Shown here piece after piece: positions 1 to 5,277 of a stretch of DNA of 11,178 bases; position 1 is the first letter of the stretch, and each line of letters opens with the position of its first letter. This stretch comes from CAHJXF01 sp038240015 (GTDB lineage Bacteria; Pseudomonadota; Gammaproteobacteria; Burkholderiales; Burkholderiaceae_D). A model generated the notes under the pieces. It worked only from the letters and a program-made list of their open reading frames with translations. It was not told the DNA's origin and did no database searches. The translations under genes and the position numbers were made by a program. The stretch lies in contig JBBSEF010000090.1 in the NCBI GenBank assembly GCA_038240015.1, forward strand, positions 1 through 11,178. The letters are read 5' to 3'.

Positions 1-1
1 C

Positions 2-349
2 GAAGCCAACCCGGTCACGCAGTTCATCGCTTCGATAGCACGCTTCACGCCACTGCCTGAGGATGCGCTGGTGCTGCCTTCGCATGGCCGCCCATTCAGG
101 CGCCTGCATCGCCGCGTCGAACAATTGCGCGAACACCACGACGCGCGGCTTGCCGAAGTACTTGCCCATTGCCAGACGCCCAGCACCGCAGCCGACATCG
201 TGCCGATGATGTTCAAGCGCGAACTCGACACGCATCAATTCTTTTTCGCTTTCGGCGAAGCGCTCGCGCATCTGCATGCGCTTTGGTACGCGGGGTCGTT
301 GCGACGCGAGCGTGGCGACGACCGGGTTTATCGATTTGCGGTTGCCTGA
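2..349 (+). CDS. MBL-fold metallo-hydrolase, C-terminal part (5' end outside window)
   Basis: This is the last ~115 codons of a gene whose start lies before the window; the frame is open from base 2 to the TGA at 347-349. The peptide enters with 'RFTPLPEDALVLPSHGRPF'. The SHGRPF motif near residue 28 resembles the final metal-ligand histidine block of metallo-beta-lactamase-fold hydrolases. What follows ('LHRRVEQLREHHDARLAEVLAHC', then a region ending 'EALAHLHALWYAG') matches the helical/winged-helix C-terminal extension of the subgroup that includes LACTB2-like proteins. Enzymes of this fold hydrolyse esters, thioesters or phosphodiesters using two bound metals, but the substrate cannot be told from this fragment. 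A GTG at 71 could be mistaken for a start, but the domain clearly continues upstream of it. The family call is from remembered similarity; the truncation is seen directly. Confidence 0.75.
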   Translation, partial: EANPVTQFIASIARFTPLPEDALVLPSHGRPFRRLHRRVEQLREHHDARLAEVLAHCQTPSTAADIVPMMFKRELDTHQFFFAFGEALAHLHALWYAGSLRRERGDDRVYRFAVA

Positions 350-542
350 TCCGAAAAACGCGCGCCTGCTTGCTCACGAATCGACCCCGCGCCGGCGCAG
401 CGCATTGCGTTCATCGGCGCTTCTGACGATTCATTCCGCGACTTGATGGTTTCGTCGCAATCCCCGTGCGTCTTCTCGACGGGATGCCTATTCTGCAAAC
501 CGTCGGACACACATCGTGTTCGCGTACAGGAAGGCAACCATC
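350..542. other. Intergenic region, nothing recognised
   Basis: 193 bases after the hydrolase gene. I saw no clear terminator hairpin with a T-run, no promoter pair and no tRNA or repeat. ACACATCGTGT at 509-519 is a short inverted repeat just upstream of the ribosome binding site, too small to interpret. Confidence 0.4.
528..534 (+). promoter_or_regulatory. Ribosome binding site deciding the start at 543
   Basis: AGGAAGG lies 8 bases before the ATG at 543. It favours that ATG over an in-frame GTG at 516, which has no such site and would place nine polar residues ahead of the hydrophobic segment. Confidence 0.7.
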
Positions 543-815
543 ATGAAAACCACCCTCACCAGCGTGATTACTTTTATCGCAGCAACCGCCGTCGGCTGCG
601 GAGCCGCGATCGCCATTGCGAGCAGCGCGGTCATCACGCACGAATTGCCCATGTTGCGTCCGGCGTCGGTCAAGACCGTACCCCAGGAAGTGATTCGTCT
701 CGAACCCGTCGTCGTCACCATTTCGAAAAGCAGCTTTGAAGCGGCGCGCAAGGAAATGTCGGGCGATGCGCAAATGGCGCGCGACAGCAGCGGGAAGGCA
801 CGTCATCATGGCTGA
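543..815 (+). CDS. Small membrane-anchored or secreted protein, function unknown
   Basis: A 90-residue protein beginning MKTTLTSVITF. Residues ~5-32 form one continuous hydrophobic, Ala/Ile-rich segment that would act as an uncleaved membrane anchor or a signal peptide. The rest (~33-90) is a polar tail with 'VPQEVIRLEPVVVTISKSSF' in the middle and a basic, His-containing end. Topology suggests that the tail faces the periplasm. The ATG has a strong ribosome binding site. I do not recognise a named family; small proteins of this build are common and usually uncharacterised in Burkholderiaceae. It lies 193 bases after the upstream hydrolase gene and has no close partner downstream, so it is probably transcribed alone. 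No catalytic motif is visible. Confidence 0.65.
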   Translation: MKTTLTSVITFIAATAVGCGAAIAIASSAVITHELPMLRPASVKTVPQEVIRLEPVVVTISKSSFEAARKEMSGDAQMARDSSGKARHHG

Positions 816-991
816 TCCCCGTAGCGGCGCACACGCCTCGCGCGTGTAGCGTCGTTGCCGCAGCCGAAGCTGATCAGCACGCAGATCGAAAAGATCCGCG
901 TCGTTTCGTTCCGGGATATTCCCTGCTTCAATCTGCACTGCACTATCATCCGGCCGTTGATCGCCGCGACGTTTCGCCGGCGCCTGGTTCG

Positions 992-1180
992 ATGGCCGAT
1001 CGCACTCACAAGACGCGACAAAAGATGACGTTCCGGATTGCGCCACAGAAGCCGCGCAATCCGCTCGTCGCGCCTTCATTGAAGCGTGTTGCCGGTCCTC
1101 ATCGAAAATCCGAAGGCGCCTCTCGACTCGCCGAGAGGCAAGCCTTGCAGCGGGCGTTGAAGAAAGACGACGACGCTTGA
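992..1180 (+). CDS. Small basic protein, hypothetical
   Basis: A 62-residue, strongly basic protein. Its core 'KPRNPLVAPSLKRVAGPHRKSEGASRLAERQALQRALKK' has the pattern RNPLV - R - AG-H-KS - R - AL-R. I recall this pattern from short hypothetical proteins in Burkholderiales, but I cannot verify it here. No membrane segment, cysteine or catalytic motif is visible; the charge suggests nucleic-acid or ribosome contact, which is inference only. The start is uncertain: ATG 992 gives 62 residues and ATG 1025 gives 51 (MTFRIAPQ...), and neither has a good ribosome binding site. The same frame is open back to base 740 without another usable start codon. It ends 93 bases before argB. Confidence 0.5.
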   Translation: MADRTHKTRQKMTFRIAPQKPRNPLVAPSLKRVAGPHRKSEGASRLAERQALQRALKKDDDA

Positions 1181-1201
1181 GACGCGCCCGTCGCTCGGTC
1201 G

Positions 1202-1217
1202 ACCGGCTTTTGCGAAT
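1202..1217. repeat. 16-base direct repeat, copy 1
   Basis: ACCGGCTTTTGCGAAT, identical to bases 4322-4337 on the same strand. This copy lies 56 bases upstream of argB. The copies flank the argB-to-PEP-CTERM segment. Function unknown; coincidence cannot be excluded. Confidence 0.4.
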
Positions 1218-1241
1218 CCCGTGGTCGGCGCGCATGCGCGA

Positions 1242-1247
1242 TAGAAT
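1242..1247 (+). promoter_or_regulatory. Possible -10 element for argB
   Basis: TAGAAT (4 of 6 identical to TATAAT, with the key TA and final T present) lies 27 bases before the argB start codon, in a less GC-rich patch. No convincing -35 lies 16-18 bases upstream. A perfect palindrome, CGCGCATGCGCG (1229-1240), abuts it. Weak support. Confidence 0.3.
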
Positions 1248-1273
1248 TTCGCACTCTTCCAGGAAGGATTCGC

Positions 1274-2215
1274 ATGTCGATGCCGTCCTCCGGCCAGCCA
1301 CCCGCTGCGCCCGGCCCCGTTGCTCCCGCAGTTGCTCCGCCCACGCCGCAATCGCTCAAGGCCGAGATCCTCTCGGAAGCCTTGCCCTACCTGCGTCGCT
1401 TTCACGGCAAGACCATCGTCATCAAGTACGGCGGCAACGCGATGGTCGACAAGACGCTGCAGGCCGCGTTCGCGCATGACGTCGTAATGTTGAAGCTGGT
1501 CGGCATGAACCCGATCGTTGTTCACGGCGGTGGGCCGCAGATCGACGAGGCGCTGAAGAAGGTCGGCAAGAGCGGCATCTTCATTCAGGGCATGCGCGTC
1601 ACCGACGAAGACACGATGGAAGTCGTCGAATGGGTGCTCGCCGGCGAAGTGCAGCAGGACATCGTCGGGCTCATCAATCATGCTGGCGGTCAGGCGGTCG
1701 GGCTGACGGGGCGCGACGGCGGCTTGATCCGCGCGAAGAAGATCAAGATGCAGGACATCAAGAACCCCGAACTGTTTCACGACATGGGCCTGGTCGGCGA
1801 GATCGAGTCGATCAATCCCGCGGTCGTCAAGGCCTTGCAGGACGACGCCTTCATCCCGGTGATTTCCCCGATCGGGTACGGCGAGAACAACGAGAGCTAC
1901 AACATCAACGCCGACCTCGTCGCAGGCAAGCTCGCGGAGATTCTCAAGGCCGAAAAGCTGGTGATGCTGACCAACACGCCGGGCGTGCTCGACAAGGCCG
2001 GCAATCTCCTGACCGGACTGACCGCGAAGACCATCGACGAGTTGTTCGCCGACGGCACGATTTCAGGCGGCATGTTGCCCAAGCTCGCGTCGGCGCTCGA
2101 GGCGGCCAAGAGCGGCGTGAACGCGGTTCACATCATCGACGGCCGCGTGCCGCATTGCTTGCTGCTCGAGATTCTGACCGACAAGGGCGTGGGGACGATG
2201 ATACGGAGTCATTGA
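1274..2215 (+). CDS. argB: N-acetylglutamate kinase (acetylglutamate kinase)
   Basis: Phosphorylates N-acetyl-L-glutamate with ATP, the second step of arginine biosynthesis; cytosolic. The 313-residue product has the full amino-acid-kinase fold: 'VIKYGGNAM' with the phosphate-binding Lys51, the glycine loop 'VHGGGPQI' (83-90), 'GLTGRDGGLI' (143-152), 'YNINADLVAGKLAE' (209-222, with Asn212 and Asp214 at the substrate/metal site) and 'GGMLPK' with Lys270. Residues ~27-45 ('SLKAEILSEALPYLRRFHG') match the N-terminal helix of the hexameric, arginine-inhibited enzymes such as that of Pseudomonas aeruginosa, so feedback inhibition by arginine is likely. The enzyme is somewhat longer than usual because of a Pro/Ala-rich leader (residues ~5-25). 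The ATG at 1274 has AGGAAGG 6 bases upstream; a second in-frame ATG at 1280 is possible. The next gene follows after 22 bases and may be cotranscribed. Confidence 0.97.
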   Translation: MSMPSSGQPPAAPGPVAPAVAPPTPQSLKAEILSEALPYLRRFHGKTIVIKYGGNAMVDKTLQAAFAHDVVMLKLVGMNPIVVHGGGPQIDEALKKVGKSGIFIQGMRVTDEDTMEVVEWVLAGEVQQDIVGLINHAGGQAVGLTGRDGGLIRAKKIKMQDIKNPELFHDMGLVGEIESINPAVVKALQDDAFIPVISPIGYGENNESYNINADLVAGKLAEILKAEKLVMLTNTPGVLDKAGNLLTGLTAKTIDELFADGTISGGMLPKLASALEAAKSGVNAVHIIDGRVPHCLLLEILTDKGVGTMIRSH

Positions 2216-2237
2216 AGTCGAGAGGGAAGGTACAGCC

Positions 2238-2609
2238 ATGAAAACCCAATGCACGGCCCGTCTCGCAATCCTGATCGCGAGCACGGCGATGCTTTTCTCG
2301 ACCCCGGCATCGGCACAGGTGATATGGACCGTGGGCATCGGTCGAACCTCTTGCGGCGACGCGCTACAGAACATCAAGAAGCACGGATCGACCTACGAGA
2401 CCCACTACCTCACGTGGATCGGCGGATTCATTTCGGGGTACAACCTCGCGCTTGCCGAAAAGACCCAGCTCAACGTTCGCGTTGGCGAAGGAATCAGCAA
2501 CGATCAGATCGCAACGCTGTTCAAGGAAAAGTGCAAGCAAAGCCCGCAGAAGCCATTGCCGCAAGTGGCCGACGAAATCAGAAACGAGCTCGCTGCTTTC
2601 AGGAAGTAG
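2238..2609 (+). CDS. Small exported protein with two cysteines, possibly Rap1a/Tai-like
   Basis: A 123-residue protein with a clear Sec signal peptide: basic start, hydrophobic residues ~8-22, and cleavage predicted after 'PASA' (about residue 26). The mature part is ~97 residues with Cys39 ('TSCGDAL') and Cys99 ('KEKCKQ'), placed for one disulfide in the periplasm. The segment 'YLTWIGGFISGYNLA' (57-71) resembles the conserved W-x-x-G-[FY]-[IL]-[ST]-G core of small exported proteins that include the Rap1a/Tai immunity family. That link is tentative and no toxin gene is nearby. The ATG has GGGAAGG 7 bases upstream. It lies 22 bases after argB and before a terminator at 2622-2650, so it is probably the last gene of an argB transcript. 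By eye its codons are less GC-biased than those of argB. Confidence 0.8.
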   Translation: MKTQCTARLAILIASTAMLFSTPASAQVIWTVGIGRTSCGDALQNIKKHGSTYETHYLTWIGGFISGYNLALAEKTQLNVRVGEGISNDQIATLFKEKCKQSPQKPLPQVADEIRNELAAFRK

Positions 2610-2621
2610 TACGCAGAAAAA

Positions 2622-2650
2622 CGCCGGTAGCTCTATTCGAGCTCCCGGCG
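2622..2650. terminator. Bidirectional intrinsic terminator
   Basis: Inverted repeat: left arm CGCCGGTAGCTC (2622-2633), loop TATTC, right arm GAGCTCCCGGCG (2639-2650); 11 of 12 positions pair. On the minus strand the hairpin is followed by TTTTT (complement of 2617-2621), a good U-tract for the PEP-CTERM gene, which ends at 2689. On the plus strand it is followed by the weaker CTGTTTA, 12 bases after the stop of the 2238-2609 gene. It sits between two converging genes and fits termination in both directions. Confidence 0.8.
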
Positions 2651-2688
2651 CTGTTTACACCCATCTGCGCAACTGCGTGCGCCGGGAC

Positions 2689-4260
2689 TCAGGTCCGAGC
2701 GCGTGGCTTGCGGCCCCGCAATCCAAGACCGAGCAGTCCGATCAGCACCAGCGCGAGGGTTTCAGGTTCCGGAACCGTTGCCTTCGATGCCGAGCCGGAG
2801 AAAAAGAACGGGTCGATCAATGACGACGTGACAACACCGGCTGCATTGACGTTGCCCCGTCCAGCGAAGGAGCCATAGAAATTATCTCCCTCGGAGTCCA
2901 GATACTGATAGTCGCCGAACTCCCGGTTGGAGGTAGTACTCCCGGTTGCTGCAAGCAGCGACAGCGGCACGAAACTGTACTCGATGTCGTCTGTCGCGAT
3001 CGTTGCGCCGAAGTCATTCGAAGTAGCCAAATGGACGCGCACTTGCTGGCCGTCCCAGGTGTCGTACATCATGATCACGCAGCCATTGGCGAGAACCGTG
3101 ATCGACGGCAGCGCGGCTTGCTGGCCCGCAGGGGATATGACGATCTCGGAGGTCTGGACGAGGTTCAACCCCACCGCTTGATAGGAGACGAGGTAAACCC
3201 GGTCGACGCCGGCGCCGTCCTGCTTTCCGATCAGCGTGTACACCCGTGAGCCGGTGCTGTTGGCCGCAACCGCCGTGACGTTGCCGCGAAGGTCGTTGAC
3301 GTTGGCGAACCACCGATTGTTGGCCTGCGTTCCGGCGTTATCGAGTTGCTTCGACGTGCCATTGTCGATAGCTATTCCGCCGACCACGCTCGACCCATTG
3401 AAGTCCCACGTTACGCCGTTGTCTCTGGATCGATTCAGGTAGTAATCAACATGATGGACGCCGGCGGAAATATTGTTCGTGCCCACGCCCATGATGCTGT
3501 AGACATTGCCGGCCTTGTCGGTTGCGATACGCGTGCCGGGGTTCACGAAATTGGTTTGAGGTGCGTTGTTGATCTGATTGTCGATGGTGAATGTCGCGCC
3601 GTTGTTGAGCGACGTCACAACGCGCGTACCGGTACCGGCGTGGAAGTCGTCGTACCCGACGAATACTTTTCCGCCAGCCCCACCGGACTGCACGGCAATC
3701 CAGGGCTGATCGGCAAAACCGGCTGAAAGCGGATTGAGGACTGTGTTGATCTGGGTTGCGGTGCCATTCCCGCCGGTCCATGTCCATGCGGCCAACGAGG
3801 TCGGGCTCGTCGTCGTGCCGTGATAGATGTTGCAGGTGTTGTTGGCCGAGCAACCGCCGAGGGCCGCAGCATGAAGCAAGCCACCGCTGTCATAGGCAAA
3901 TCGCCAATCGTTCGGGATGCCCACGCCGGGTCTCGGCGACGGGGCCGTAAATACCGAATTCCAGAGTGCGCCGCCGTTCGTGGAGTAGAAGTAGTTCGCG
4001 CCGTTGGTCGTGGTGTTGGTGCCGTACGAAAAACTAGACACCACGATCTGCATGGGGTTGAGCGGATTGACGGTCACGGATGGTTCGTTGCCCCAGTCCT
4101 TGTAGGTGTTGGTGCCATAGCCGTCCGCCGCAAACTGCCCCGCGAAAAGATTGCCGATGACATCGACCGGCGCGTTGATCGTGACCCCTGCAGACGCGGC
4201 CGACATGGCCAGCACACCAGGACCGAGCAAAAAAATCTGCCACAGTTTTAGGCTTCTCAT
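2689..4260 (-). CDS. PEP-CTERM-anchored sialidase-like (BNR/Asp-box) beta-propeller protein
   Basis: A 523-residue exported protein. Residues 1-24 form a signal peptide (MRSLKLWQIF..., cleavage near 'SAASA'). The body shows sialidase-type propeller signs: 'EPSVTVNPLNPMQIVVSSF' (59-77), 'DWRFAYDSGGLLHAAAL' (118-134), 'DQPWIAVQ' (184-191), and Asp-box-like turns at ~93-100 (STNGGALW), 216-224 (TSLNNGATF), 278-285 (SRDNGVTW, the best match) and 413-420. The C-terminus (496-523) is a textbook PEP-CTERM tag: VPEPE, a hydrophobic stretch ~501-514, then an Arg/Lys-rich tail. Exosortase is expected to cut this tag after Sec export and deliver the protein to the outer surface or exopolysaccharide matrix. 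I cannot assign a catalytic Arg triad, so sialidase activity is not claimed; glycan binding or cleavage is inference. ATG 4260 was chosen over an in-frame ATG at 4350 because it has a ribosome binding site, begins a clean signal peptide and lies downstream of the sigma-54 promoter. It stands alone on the minus strand. Confidence 0.88.
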   Translation of the reverse strand: MRSLKLWQIFLLGPGVLAMSAASAGVTINAPVDVIGNLFAGQFAADGYGTNTYKDWGNEPSVTVNPLNPMQIVVSSFSYGTNTTTNGANYFYSTNGGALWNSVFTAPSPRPGVGIPNDWRFAYDSGGLLHAAALGGCSANNTCNIYHGTTTSPTSLAAWTWTGGNGTATQINTVLNPLSAGFADQPWIAVQSGGAGGKVFVGYDDFHAGTGTRVVTSLNNGATFTIDNQINNAPQTNFVNPGTRIATDKAGNVYSIMGVGTNNISAGVHHVDYYLNRSRDNGVTWDFNGSSVVGGIAIDNGTSKQLDNAGTQANNRWFANVNDLRGNVTAVAANSTGSRVYTLIGKQDGAGVDRVYLVSYQAVGLNLVQTSEIVISPAGQQAALPSITVLANGCVIMMYDTWDGQQVRVHLATSNDFGATIATDDIEYSFVPLSLLAATGSTTSNREFGDYQYLDSEGDNFYGSFAGRGNVNAAGVVTSSLIDPFFFSGSASKATVPEPETLALVLIGLLGLGLRGRKPRART

Positions 4261-4265
4261 ATCAG

Positions 4266-4270
4266 CTCCC
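4266..4270 (-). promoter_or_regulatory. Ribosome binding site deciding the start at 4260
   Basis: GGGAG on the minus strand lies 5 bases before the ATG at 4258-4260. It supports that start rather than the in-frame ATG 90 bases further upstream, which would put 30 non-signal residues ahead of the signal peptide. Confidence 0.75.
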
Positions 4271-4309
4271 CTATGATTCCCGACTCGGACGCCGAGATTC
4301 ACGCACGGT

Positions 4310-4326
4310 AGCAAGAAACGTACCGG
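4310..4326 (-). promoter_or_regulatory. Sigma-54 (RpoN) -24/-12 promoter of the PEP-CTERM gene
   Basis: The minus strand reads CCGGTACGTTTCTTGCT from 4326 to 4310. Against the consensus YTGGCACG-N4-TTGCW it has the invariant GG (4324-4323) and GC (4312-4311) separated by exactly 10 bases, the ACG of the -24 block and a complete TTGCT -12 block; the mismatches are C for T before GG and T for C after it. The expected transcription start is near 4300, giving a leader of ~40 bases before the ATG at 4260. PEP-CTERM genes in several betaproteobacteria are known to be driven by sigma-54 with the PrsK/PrsR sensor-activator pair. Confidence 0.72.
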
Positions 4327-4337
4327 CTTTTGCGAAT
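4322..4337. repeat. 16-base direct repeat, copy 2
   Basis: Identical to bases 1202-1217. This copy overlaps the -24 block of the sigma-54 promoter (GG at 4323-4324) and extends upstream of it as seen from the minus-strand gene. Confidence 0.4.
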
Positions 4338-4499
4338 GCTTTAAAAACAATCCATTGACCTACGTCGACCCAAGATGCCTGTTTCGAAATGTAAAATTTT
4401 CCGAACTCGACGAGTCGCTTTCGGTGTGGGGACGGGACTCGAAGCGCCCTACCCGATCACACTCGTGGCGCGATCGAAGAACCCGGCGACGGGCGCCGC

Positions 4500-5261
4500 G
4501 TGAAGCGGCACTTGCATCGAGCATGCGCGGCGCCGCGGGTCTGGTTCTTCGACCTCGACAACACGCTGCACGACGCGTCGCATCGGATCTTCGGCGAGAT
4601 GAATCGCTCGATGACCGATTGGCTGGTCGCGAATCTATCGGTCGACACAAATGAAGCCGATCGCTTGCGCACCCACTATTGGCAGCGCTACGGCTCGACA
4701 CTGCAGGGACTGATCCGGCATCACGCGATCGATGCGCATGCCTTCCTGCGCGACACGCACGCGTTCATCGATGCGCCCGATCTGGGCGAACTGATCCGCG
4801 CCGAACGCGGCCTCGGCGAATTGTTCAGGCGGCTGCCCGGTCGCAAGGTGCTCATCACCAATGCGCCTGCCGTTTACACCACGCGGGTGCTCAAGCACAT
4901 CGGCCTGTCGCGCACGGTGCGTCGTCGCTACCACATCGAGCAGATGCAATTGCACGGACGCTTTCGACCCAAGCCTTCACAAAGTATGTTGCGCATGCTG
5001 CTGGCGAAGGAGCACGTGTTGCCCGCGCACGCGGTGCTGATCGAAGACAACCTCGCGAACCTGAAGAGCGCGCGCGCCATCGGCATGCGCTGCGTTCATG
5101 TCCGCGGCTACGATCGAGCAGCAGAACGAACGCGCACGCTGACGACGACGCGGACGTCGCAGCAAGCACGTGCTTTCGCGCAACATCGTTGCCTTTCGGG
5201 CATCGGCCTTCGCGTAGAATCGGTCACGCAATTGATCCGGCGCCGGCGGTTTTTGCGATGA
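4500..5261 (+). CDS. HAD-superfamily hydrolase, pyrimidine 5'-nucleotidase-like
   Basis: A 253-residue cytosolic phosphatase of the haloacid dehalogenase superfamily. All four HAD motifs are present: motif I 'FFDLDNTL' with nucleophile Asp18 and Asp20; motif II Thr120 in 'VLITNAP'; motif III Lys158 in 'RFRPKPS'; motif IV Glu182/Asp183 in 'VLIEDNLANLKSA'. The 'DLDNTLH' start and the helical cap (~28-110) fit the subgroup annotated as pyrimidine 5'-nucleotidase (yeast Sdt1-like), which removes phosphate from UMP/CMP-type nucleotides; the exact substrate is not proven. The start is a GTG at 4500 without a good ribosome binding site; a TTG at 4512 is the only near alternative, as the frame offers no ATG further upstream. 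The basic C-terminal tail (~205-253) is low in recognisable features. slmA starts 16 bases after the stop, so the two are probably cotranscribed, as in other Burkholderiaceae. Confidence 0.88.
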   Translation: MKRHLHRACAAPRVWFFDLDNTLHDASHRIFGEMNRSMTDWLVANLSVDTNEADRLRTHYWQRYGSTLQGLIRHHAIDAHAFLRDTHAFIDAPDLGELIRAERGLGELFRRLPGRKVLITNAPAVYTTRVLKHIGLSRTVRRRYHIEQMQLHGRFRPKPSQSMLRMLLAKEHVLPAHAVLIEDNLANLKSARAIGMRCVHVRGYDRAAERTRTLTTTRTSQQARAFAQHRCLSGIGLRVESVTQLIRRRRFLR

Positions 5262-5277
5262 CTCTGCGAGGCATGAC

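Larger units (their letters stand above)
4261..4499. other. Divergent intergenic region between the PEP-CTERM gene and the HAD gene
   Basis: These 239 bases hold the sigma-54 promoter and ribosome binding site for the minus-strand gene and must also carry the promoter for the plus-strand HAD/slmA genes. The stretch ~4338-4400 is visibly AT-richer than its surroundings and contains the palindromes TTTCGAAA (4382-4389) and AAAATTTT (4393-4400). TGTAAAAT at 4390-4397 could be an extended -10 for the plus strand, but no -35 is correctly spaced from it (TTGACC at 4355 is too far). The palindromes lie 60-80 bases upstream of the sigma-54 site, where an activator could bind; this is inference. Confidence 0.4.

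Noticed and set aside
1196..1205. Palindrome CGGTCGACCG followed by GGCTTTTG as a terminator for the small gene at 992-1180
   Set aside because: It has no loop and the T-run is interrupted by GGC; too weak to call.
411..1301. 296-codon open frame on the minus strand across 411-1301
   Set aside because: Arg-rich composition typical of an antisense frame in GC-rich DNA; it overlaps the small plus-strand genes and the argB start, and no domain is visible.
4355..4397. TTGACC (4355) with TAAAAT (4392) as a housekeeping promoter for the HAD gene
   Set aside because: The spacing is 31 bases, far beyond the 16-18 required.
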